Origin: an uncultured Clostridia bacterium
GTDB taxonomy: Bacteria > Bacillota_A > Clostridia > Peptostreptococcales > Anaerovoracaceae
DNA: 5,409 nt
Direction of reading: 5' to 3'
NCBI GenBank assembly: GCA_946645735.1
Contig: CAMPCK010000080.1
Location: forward strand, 1 to 5,409
Shown here one piece after another: positions 1 to 5,009 of this stretch (position 1 is the first letter of the stretch; every line of letters starts with the position of its first letter). Under the pieces are notes generated by a model that had not been told where the DNA came from, searched no databases, and saw nothing but the letters and a program-made list of their open reading frames with translations. A program made the translations under genes and the position numbers.

Positions 1-2
1 GC

Positions 3-1181
3 AAGACCGTAGTGCCTGAGCTTGCCATGTTCAAGACTGTTAAATGCGGATCTCAGGCGGTTATGATGGCACCGACGGAGCTTCTTGCCAAACAGCATAT
101 TGAGACCCTTAAAAAGGATTTTGATCCCCTGGGCATCAGATGTGAACTTCTGTCGGGAAGCATGAAGGCAAAGGACAGAAGGGAGCTTCTAAAGGATCTC
201 GAGTCCGGGGAGATACAGATACTCGTGGGAACCCATGCCATAATACAGCCGGATGTGGAGTTCAGAGATCTGGGCCTTGTGGTGACGGACGAGCAGCACA
301 GGTTCGGAGTGGAGCAGAGAAACCTTCTCACCCAGAAGGGGAAGGACCCCAACGTCCTGGTAATGACCGCAACTCCCATACCCAGGACCCTTGCTGTGAT
401 CCTTTTCGGAGATCTTGATATTTCTGTTATAGACACGCTTCCCAAGGGAAGAAAGCCCATCAGGACATTTCTAAGATACGAGGAATCCAGAAGAAAGATC
501 TATGACTTTGTCATGGACAAGGTGAGTACCGGAAGGCAGGCCTATGTGGTGGCTCCCCTTATTGAGGAATCGGAGTCCATTAAAGTCAGGTCTGCAGAAG
601 AGATATATGATGAACTGAGATCCATGTACCCGGGAGTTAACATCGGACTTGTTCACGGTGCCATGAACCCCAAAGAAAAGGATGAGATCATGCTGGAGTT
701 CAAGGAGGGCAGGATATCGGTTCTCGTTTCCACTGTAGTAATCGAGGTCGGTATCGACGTTCCAAACGCCACGGTCATGGTAATCGAAAACTGCGAGAGA
801 TTCGGCCTTGCCCAGCTCCATCAGCTGAGAGGCAGAGTCGGAAGAGGCGAGGAGCAGTCCTACTGCATCCTCGTGAGCGGCTCAAAGGGAGAGATCGCAG
901 AGAAAAGAAACAATATCATGGTTTCCACCACAGACGGCTTCGTTATAGCTGAGGAGGACCTGAAGCTGAGAGGTCCCGGCGAGATTTTCGGAACACGGCA
1001 GCACGGAATACCGGAGCTCGGGATCGCAGATCTTGTAAAGAACGTCGACATTCTGAACAAGGTGAGGGGCATCGCTGAAGATATCATCGATAAGGATCCC
1101 GCCTTAAAGGAGCCAGACAACATAGAACTTAGAGAAAGAATAAAGAGAATGTTCGGAGAGAACATATCACTTAATTTATAG
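3..1181 (+). CDS. recG: ATP-dependent DNA helicase RecG, C-terminal part (5' end outside window)
   Basis: RecG is a superfamily 2 DNA translocase that regresses stalled replication forks and remodels branched recombination intermediates. The visible frame is open from the left edge; its first codons read Lys-Thr-Val-Val, matching the end of a Walker A (GKT) motif, so the N-terminal wedge domain and the start lie upstream. About 392 residues remain of a protein usually near 680. Helicase motifs follow in order: Ia (APTELLAKQH), motif II as DEQH at 288-299 (the RecG/Mfd form of the DExH box), motif III TAT at 366-374, the IEVGIDVPNA region near 741-770, and motif VI QLRGRVGR at 822-845. The LRGPGEIFGTRQHG segment at 966-1007 belongs to the TRG region that RecG shares in type with Mfd, and separates it from UvrB or PriA. 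The stop is TAG at 1179-1181. The GTG at 12 is an internal codon, not a start. rsmD follows after 9 bases. Confidence 0.97.
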   Translation, partial: KTVVPELAMFKTVKCGSQAVMMAPTELLAKQHIETLKKDFDPLGIRCELLSGSMKAKDRRELLKDLESGEIQILVGTHAIIQPDVEFRDLGLVVTDEQHRFGVEQRNLLTQKGKDPNVLVMTATPIPRTLAVILFGDLDISVIDTLPKGRKPIRTFLRYEESRRKIYDFVMDKVSTGRQAYVVAPLIEESESIKVRSAEEIYDELRSMYPGVNIGLVHGAMNPKEKDEIMLEFKEGRISVLVSTVVIEVGIDVPNATVMVIENCERFGLAQLHQLRGRVGRGEEQSYCILVSGSKGEIAEKRNNIMVSTTDGFVIAEEDLKLRGPGEIFGTRQHGIPELGIADLVKNVDILNKVRGIAEDIIDKDPALKEPDNIELRERIKRMFGENISLNL

Positions 1182-1190
1182 AGAGGTAAT

Positions 1191-1739
1191 ATGAGAATAA
1201 TAACCGGTGATTTCAAAGGAAGAAAAATAGAGATGCCTTCAGGCTATGACATAAGGCCTACCACTGAGAAGGTGAAGGAGGCCCTCTTCAGCATTATTGG
1301 TCAGGACATATATGACACTACCGTGGTGGACCTGTTTTCAGGCACAGGAAACCTGGGTCTTGAAGCATTATCAAGGGGAGCTGAGAAGTGCATCTTTTGC
1401 GATAACAACAGGGAAAGCATCGCCCTTATCAAGAGAAACATTGCAAACTGCAGGGCAGAGGAATGGTCTGAGATCATCCCCGGGGACTATGAGAAATGTC
1501 TCATGAGAATGGCAGACAGAAATGAGCAGGCAGACATATTTATACTGGATCCTCCATATAAGAAGGGACTCTATGATAACTGCTTCGGACTGATCAGTTC
1601 CCTCGGTCTTCTCAGAGAGGGAGGCATCATTGTTGCCGAGCATAAGAGGGAGGACGAATTTCCCGAAGAGATGTCAGGCTTCAGAAAGATCAAAGACCGA
1701 AACTACGGAACCATAACTTTATCCATCTTTATGAGGTGA
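1191..1739 (+). CDS. rsmD: 16S rRNA (guanine(966)-N2)-methyltransferase RsmD
   Basis: RsmD transfers a methyl group from S-adenosylmethionine to N2 of G966 of 16S rRNA (E. coli numbering) during assembly of the small ribosomal subunit in the cytoplasm. The 182-residue length is normal for the family. The N-terminus MRIITGDFKGRKI and the RPTTEKVKEALFSI block at residues 22-35 are family signatures. The SAM-binding motif I is DLFSGTGNLGLEA (47-59), an acidic motif II (C-D-N-N) lies around 70-73, and the catalytic motif IV is DPPY at 120-123. The ATG at 1191 is preceded by AGAGG (1182-1186) with a short 4-base spacer, and the site touches the recG stop codon, so translation is probably coupled to recG. 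It ends in TGA at 1737-1739. The recG-rsmD-coaD order supports the call, the gene corresponding to B. subtilis ylbH. Confidence 0.96.
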   Translation: MRIITGDFKGRKIEMPSGYDIRPTTEKVKEALFSIIGQDIYDTTVVDLFSGTGNLGLEALSRGAEKCIFCDNNRESIALIKRNIANCRAEEWSEIIPGDYEKCLMRMADRNEQADIFILDPPYKKGLYDNCFGLISSLGLLREGGIIVAEHKREDEFPEEMSGFRKIKDRNYGTITLSIFMR

Positions 1740-1746
1740 GAAAAGC

Positions 1747-1755
1747 TGGTATAAT
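1747..1755 (+). promoter_or_regulatory. Candidate upstream promoter for coaD (extended -10)
   Basis: The sequence TGGTATAAT gives a perfect TATAAT -10 hexamer (1750-1755) with a TGn extension. The matching -35 region (around 1727-1733, CTTTAT/TTTATG) is poor, but extended -10 promoters tolerate this. It begins just 8 bases after the rsmD stop. The expected transcript would start near 1761-1763, roughly 47 bases before the coaD start codon. This is a consensus match only; no experimental support can be seen. Confidence 0.5.
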
Positions 1756-1756
1756 C

Positions 1757-1785
1757 TTTACAAAAAAGCATATATATGCTAAAAT
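1757..1785 (+). promoter_or_regulatory. Candidate sigma-A promoter for coaD, -35 / extended -10
   Basis: TTTACA (1757-1762, one mismatch from TTGACA) and TAAAAT (1780-1785, one mismatch from TATAAT) are separated by exactly 17 bases, and the -10 carries a TGC extension at 1777-1779. Transcription would start about 1791-1793, leaving a leader of only about 17 bases that contains the GGAGG site of coaD. Spacing and matches are better than expected for a random A/T-rich gap. It lies in the largest gap of the window, which fits a new transcription unit starting at coaD. Confidence 0.62.
1767..1780. repeat. 14-bp perfect palindrome in the coaD promoter spacer
   Basis: AGCATATATATGCT equals its own reverse complement and spans the -35/-10 spacer, ending on the first base of the -10 hexamer. 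It has no loop and no following T-run, so it is not a terminator. Its placement would suit binding of a dimeric repressor that blocks RNA polymerase. The centre is alternating A/T, which makes chance symmetry easier, so an operator role is inference only. Confidence 0.4.
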
Positions 1786-1797
1786 ATATGGGATTAT

Positions 1798-1802
1798 GGA
1801 GG
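1798..1802 (+). promoter_or_regulatory. Ribosome binding site that fixes the coaD start
   Basis: GGAGG is followed by a 6-base spacer and ATG at 1809. An in-frame ATG at 1776 lies upstream of this site, inside the proposed promoter, and would add 11 residues not expected in CoaD. The site therefore decides for 1809. Confidence 0.88.
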
Positions 1803-1808
1803 TATGAC

Positions 1809-2297
1809 ATGCATACTAAAGCACTTTATGCCGGTTCTTTTGATCCCATGACCCTGGGACATCTGGATATCATAAGAAGAGCATCAAAAATCTTCGATGA
1901 GGTCGTTATCGGAGTAACGGTCAATCTGGAAAAACATACCATGTTTACATTCGAAGAGAGAATGCAGATGATCAGGGAAGTGGTAAAGGAATTCCCCAAC
2001 GTAACCGTTGACAAATGCGACGGCCTTCTGGCTGACTATGTGCTTAACAACGGATACAATGTGGTCGTCAGAGGACTGAGAAACACCGATGACTTCAACA
2101 ACGAGGAATCCATGGATCAGCTCCATAAACATCTTTATAAAGGTCAGGCAGAGACTGTTTATATAATAAGCGAGAATAAGTATGCCTTCATAAGCTCCAC
2201 CATGGCGAGACAGGTAATATCCCTCGGAGGAGACGGATCCATGCTGGTTCCGCCGTATGTTCTGGAATTTATGAGAAACAAACTTAATCTGAAATAG
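1809..2297 (+). CDS. coaD: Phosphopantetheine adenylyltransferase (CoaD)
   Basis: CoaD joins 4'-phosphopantetheine and ATP to give dephospho-coenzyme A and pyrophosphate, the penultimate step of coenzyme A synthesis in the cytoplasm. With the start at 1809 the protein has 162 residues, the usual length. The nucleotidyltransferase signature GSFDPMTLGHLD spans residues 9-20, with the T-x-G-H motif at 15-18. Lys42, the R-G-L-R block (88-91) and Glu99 match E. coli ligand positions as I recall them, and the ATP-binding segment YAFISST lies at 125-131. The Tyr common just before Glu99 (D-F-E-Y-E) is Asn here, and the stretch 97-113 is unusually divergent; the catalytic residues nevertheless look intact. 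The gene has its own promoter candidates and a strong ribosome binding site. It follows rsmD, as in B. subtilis ylbH-ylbI. Confidence 0.96.
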   Translation: MHTKALYAGSFDPMTLGHLDIIRRASKIFDEVVIGVTVNLEKHTMFTFEERMQMIREVVKEFPNVTVDKCDGLLADYVLNNGYNVVVRGLRNTDDFNNEESMDQLHKHLYKGQAETVYIISENKYAFISSTMARQVISLGGDGSMLVPPYVLEFMRNKLNLK

Positions 2298-2301
2298 GGT
2301 G

Positions 2302-2307
2302 AAAGGA
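2302..2307 (+). promoter_or_regulatory. Ribosome binding site of the coiled-coil gene
   Basis: AAAGGA lies 9 bases before the ATG at 2317. The GTG at 2299, only one base after the coaD stop, is in the same frame but has no site at a workable distance (the preceding TAGGG touches it). The ATG is therefore preferred. Confidence 0.65.
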
Positions 2308-2316
2308 ACATTAAAA

Positions 2317-2865
2317 ATGGAAGATACAACGAAAGTACTGGATTTACTGGATGAACTGGAAGATCTTTTAGAGGGAGCCACCTCAGTTCCTCTTACAAAT
2401 AAAATAGTTCTTGAGACAGAAGACATCTTCGGAATTATCAAGGACATCAGACTTGCCCTTCCTGATGATATGCAGCAGGCCAAGTGGATAATAGACGAAA
2501 GAGACAGAATCCTGCTTGAAGGAAAATCTGAGTATGAAAGAATGATCAGAGAAGCCAAGAAACAGGCTGATTTTCTTGTGGATTCTGATGAGATAACGAG
2601 ACGAGCCATGAAGAAGGGAGACGACATCATACAGGACGCCAGGATAAATTCCAAGGTCCTCAAGATGAAGACCTACGATTATGTGGACCGTATGCTTTAC
2701 GGTATGCAGCAAAAAATGGACGAGCTCAATATGAAGTACTTCGGCGAAATGTACACCAATCTGGAGCACACCTTCACATCGATCAATGATACTCTTACTG
2801 AGAACAGGGAGGAGATCAGAAGCCTTGCCTATAAGACCCAGAACGAAGAGGACGACGCCGAGTAA
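2317..2865 (+). CDS. Acidic coiled-coil protein of unknown function downstream of coaD
   Basis: I do not recognise a defined enzyme family. The 182-residue product is highly charged, almost wholly helical in composition, has no cysteine, signal peptide or membrane segment, and ends in a strongly acidic tail (E-E-D-D-A-E). Leucine/acidic heptad-like repeats occur at residues 8-20, and a longer stretch at about 57-105, with E-R-M-I-R-E-A-K-K-Q-A, resembles the stalk helices of ATP synthase subunit b or V-type ATPase subunit H/E. Such proteins are often annotated as ATPase-like on that basis alone, and nothing here shows ATP binding: there is no Walker motif. It is cytoplasmic and perhaps a scaffold or oligomerising protein. 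It follows coaD by 19 bases and is surely co-transcribed with it. A GTG start at 2299 would add six residues. Confidence 0.72.
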   Translation: MEDTTKVLDLLDELEDLLEGATSVPLTNKIVLETEDIFGIIKDIRLALPDDMQQAKWIIDERDRILLEGKSEYERMIREAKKQADFLVDSDEITRRAMKKGDDIIQDARINSKVLKMKTYDYVDRMLYGMQQKMDELNMKYFGEMYTNLEHTFTSINDTLTENREEIRSLAYKTQNEEDDAE

Positions 2866-2873
2866 CTAAAATT

Positions 2874-3821
2874 ATGATTATACCAAGAGATAACGGATAT
2901 TTCAAAAATTTTCAGGGACACGACAGGTTCGATGTCCCTGAACCTGTATATAGGGTAACGGGAGGATTCGGGGGAGAAGCATATCTCATAATCGGATCTG
3001 AAAAGACAGCTCTTCACGACTGCGGAATGGCTTGTTATTCAAGGGAACTCATATCAAACATCCATGAGATGCTTGATCCTCTGGGAAGAACTCTCGATAT
3101 GATCCTCATGTCACACACCCACTATGACCATATAGGGGCTCTGCCGTATATTCTTGACGAGTGGCCTGAAGCTCAGGTCATGGGGGCTCTTAAGGCTGTT
3201 CAGGTATTCGGTTCTGACGCTGCCAAGGAGACCATGAGAGAACTGGGAGATAATGCGACAGATCTCTATGGTGCTGATTTTCCGCCTGTAAAGACAGACG
3301 GACTCAGGATTGACAGGGTTCTTGAGGACGGCGAGGAGGTAAGTCTGGGGGACATATCCTTAAGGTTCTATGAAGCAAAGGGGCATACGGACTGCTCTGC
3401 AGCATATATTCTTTATCCTCAGAACATTATGTTTGCCTGCGAGAGCGTGGGACAGGTGGAAGGCCCTGATGATATGAGAACGTCCTGTCTGAAGAGTTTC
3501 AGACAGTGTATAGAATCATCATATAAGCTGAGGGACCTTGAACCGGACAGGATCATAGCCATGCATTACGGGATACTTCCCCGCGAAGCTAACGGCTGGT
3601 TCTTTGATAAATTTGTTGAAGAGGCTGAGTGGGAGCTCGGCCTGATTGAAAGAGGTATAAAGAACGGTCTTACGGATGATGAGATATCCAGGGCTCATGA
3701 CCTGATTTACTGGAATGAGTCGAGAAGGCTCAATCATCCCTATGACGCAAATCATCTGAATACAATGATCATCATAAGACGTGTCAGAAAAGAAATGGAG
3801 GCAGAATATGGCAAACTATGA
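2874..3821 (+). CDS. Metallo-beta-lactamase-fold metallo-hydrolase
   Basis: The 315-residue protein belongs to the MBL-fold superfamily of mostly di-zinc hydrolases; its substrate cannot be read from the sequence. The metal-binding signature H-T-H-Y-D-H lies at residues 81-86, the third-motif histidine is in G-H-T-D (His171), and the last-motif histidine is in A-M-H-Y-G (His231). Where most members have a bridging Asp after a hydrophobic strand, this one reads F-A-C-E-S-V-G, suggesting Glu190 takes that place. The C-terminal 80 or so residues, after the last histidine, form a helical, charged extension. There is no signal peptide. The ATG at 2874 is 8 bases after the previous stop and has no convincing ribosome binding site; the nearest AGAGGA is over 20 bases away, so coupled translation is likely. 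No other in-frame ATG precedes Met52. Two competing hairpins lie at codons 13-25. The 3' end overlaps the M20 gene. Confidence 0.88.
   Translation: MIIPRDNGYFKNFQGHDRFDVPEPVYRVTGGFGGEAYLIIGSEKTALHDCGMACYSRELISNIHEMLDPLGRTLDMILMSHTHYDHIGALPYILDEWPEAQVMGALKAVQVFGSDAAKETMRELGDNATDLYGADFPPVKTDGLRIDRVLEDGEEVSLGDISLRFYEAKGHTDCSAAYILYPQNIMFACESVGQVEGPDDMRTSCLKSFRQCIESSYKLRDLEPDRIIAMHYGILPREANGWFFDKFVEEAEWELGLIERGIKNGLTDDEISRAHDLIYWNESRRLNHPYDANHLNTMIIIRRVRKEMEAEYGKL
2911..2947 (+). repeat. Two overlapping, mutually exclusive inverted repeats at the start of the metallo-hydrolase gene
   Basis: The first inverted repeat pairs TTCAGGGACA (2911-2920) with TGTCCCTGAA (2933-2942): ten perfect base pairs around a 12-base loop. 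The second pairs ACAGGTTC (2923-2930) with GAACCTGT (2940-2947): eight perfect pairs around a 9-base loop. They share 2940-2942 and interlock, so an RNA could fold only one at a time. No T-run follows, so neither is a simple terminator. Both lie within codons 13-25 of the coding sequence. Confidence 0.6.
3485..3506 (+). repeat. Nine-base-pair hairpin inside the metallo-hydrolase gene
   Basis: CTGTCTGAA (3485-3493) and TTCAGACAG (3498-3506) are perfect reverse complements around a 4-base loop (GAGT). It is wholly coding and is not followed by a T-run. One such repeat in a window of this size is not far from chance, so function is doubtful. Confidence 0.4.
3797..3801 (+). promoter_or_regulatory. 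Ribosome binding site that fixes the M20 amidohydrolase start
   Basis: GGAGG is followed by a 6-base spacer and ATG at 3808. It sits inside the end of the metallo-hydrolase gene. An in-frame GTG at 3781 lies upstream of the site and has no comparable signal, so the shorter protein is chosen. Confidence 0.88.
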
Positions 3822-4989
3822 GACACTTAAGGAAAAGATTTTTAAAGCAGTTGAGGAAAACCATCAGGAACTTATTGCAATGAATGATGATCTGGCGGAT
3901 CATCCGGAAGTATCTGCTCATGAATTCAGATCTTCACAGAAGATCGTGGAACTTCTGAGAGGACACGGATATGAAGTGGAATACCCCTTTGCCGGCCTTG
4001 AGACATCCTTTAAGGCTGTGTACGGATCAGATGATCATAAATACAAGGCAGCCATACTCACTGAGTATGATGCTCTTCCTGAAATAGGACATGCCTGCGG
4101 ACACTGCGTATCAGCATCCATTTCTGTTCTTGCAGGTCTTTCCATGAAGGACATTCAGGATGAGCTCGACATGGACGTACATGTGATCGGAACTCCCAAT
4201 GAAGAGGAAGACGGAGCCAAGTGCACCATGGTAAAACAGGGCGTGTTCAAGGATTATGACATAGCCATCATGGTACATATGGACGACAGCAACAAGCCTT
4301 ACTGCACGCTGCTTGCCCTCGATTCATACATGTTCAACTTCCACGGCAAGGCAGCCCACGGAGCAGCAGCTCCCTGGGAGGGAATAAACGCCCTTAATGC
4401 AGCGCAGCTTTTTGTTCATGCCGTAGACTGCATGAGACAGCACGTTACTCCTGATGTAAGGATGCACGGCATCTACAGAAACGGAGGAGCAGCACCCAAC
4501 GTTGTTCCCGATGAAGCATCCTATGAACTTTATACAAGAGCAGCTGACAGAAGATATCTCAACGGCCTCAATGAAAGAGTAAAGAAGATGGCTGACGGAG
4601 CATGTCTCATGACAGGCTGCACCTGGGATATGTATCCCACAGCTCAGTCCTATGATAACCTGGTTAACAATGATACCGGTATCAAAGCCATCAGAGAAGT
4701 ATTTGATGAACTGGGAATCGAAGAAAATGCCGATCCCGATGCACTCTTCGGATCATCCGATATCGGAAACGTTTCCTTCCAGTGCCCGGCATTCCATCCC
4801 ACTATCCAGATTGTAGACAGAGGTATTCCCATTCACACCAAGGGCTTCGTGGAAGCTGTAAAGACCGACAGAGCTCACCAGGCCATTGCTCTCGGAGCAA
4901 AGCTCATAGCTCTTGACATAACCAAGATCTTCACAGATGAAGAAAGGATAGCAGCCTTAAAGGCTGATTTTGAAAAGGCAAACGCATAA
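3808..4989 (+). CDS. M20-family amidohydrolase (aminoacylase-1-like 2 / AbgB-type)
   Basis: This is a cytoplasmic metal-dependent amidohydrolase that should cleave an amide or peptide bond in a small substrate such as an N-acyl amino acid or unusual dipeptide. The 393-residue length is typical. Motifs in order: D-L-A-D-H-P-E-V-S near residues 28-36; G-H-A-C-G-H-C (94-100), with Cys97 and His99 as likely metal ligands; P-N-E-E-E-D-G-A-K (130-138), holding the catalytic and metal-binding glutamates; M-V-H-M (155-158) with His157; the dimerisation-domain block A-A-H-G-A-A-A-P-W-E-G (182-192); G-S-S-D-I-G-N-V-S (315-323); and a C-terminal P-I-H-T (341-344) with His343. The D-I-G-N-V-S and A-P-W-E-G blocks point to the ACY1L2/AbgB branch rather than to DapE or ArgE. 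Residue 100 is Cys, where relatives commonly have Asn or Asp. It overlaps the upstream gene by 14 bases; the exact substrate is unknown. Confidence 0.9.
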   Translation: MANYETLKEKIFKAVEENHQELIAMNDDLADHPEVSAHEFRSSQKIVELLRGHGYEVEYPFAGLETSFKAVYGSDDHKYKAAILTEYDALPEIGHACGHCVSASISVLAGLSMKDIQDELDMDVHVIGTPNEEEDGAKCTMVKQGVFKDYDIAIMVHMDDSNKPYCTLLALDSYMFNFHGKAAHGAAAPWEGINALNAAQLFVHAVDCMRQHVTPDVRMHGIYRNGGAAPNVVPDEASYELYTRAADRRYLNGLNERVKKMADGACLMTGCTWDMYPTAQSYDNLVNNDTGIKAIREVFDELGIEENADPDALFGSSDIGNVSFQCPAFHPTIQIVDRGIPIHTKGFVEAVKTDRAHQAIALGAKLIALDITKIFTDEERIAALKADFEKANA

Positions 4990-4995
4990 ATTAAA

Positions 4996-5004
4996 AAGGG
5001 GAGG
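4996..5004 (+). promoter_or_regulatory. Strong ribosome binding site of the deacylase-like gene
   Basis: AAGGGGAGG lies 5 bases before the ATG at 5010, in the 20-base gap after the M20 stop codon. It is the purine-richest site in the window and fixes the start of the truncated last gene. No terminator or promoter is seen in this gap, so both genes should share one transcript. Confidence 0.85.
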
Positions 5005-5009
5005 CTCAT

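Noticed and set aside
1297..1506. Plus-strand open frame of 69 codons inside rsmD
   Set aside because: It is wholly inside rsmD in another frame, shows no motif and has no ribosome binding site.
1776..1808. Upstream ATG as an alternative coaD start
   Set aside because: It lies inside the proposed promoter and before the GGAGG site, and it would add 11 residues not expected in the family.
1740..1808. Terminator after rsmD
   Set aside because: The only dyad, at 1767-1780, is A/T-centred, has no loop and is not followed by a T-run; promoter signals explain the region better.
1884..2663. Long antisense open frame of 259 codons across coaD and the coiled-coil gene
   Set aside because: It is serine- and isoleucine-rich, has no recognisable motif, runs opposite two well-supported genes and has no ribosome binding site; it is a shadow of their codon pattern. 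The other minus-strand frames are rejected for the same reasons.
3781..3807. GTG at 3781 as the start of the M20 gene
   Set aside because: No ribosome binding site precedes it, while the ATG at 3808 has GGAGG at ideal spacing.
2874..4989. Quorum-quenching pair (acyl-homoserine lactone lactonase plus acylase)
   Set aside because: The H-x-H-x-D-H motif is shared by the whole MBL-fold superfamily and M20 enzymes are not known acyl-homoserine lactone acylases; nothing specific supports it.
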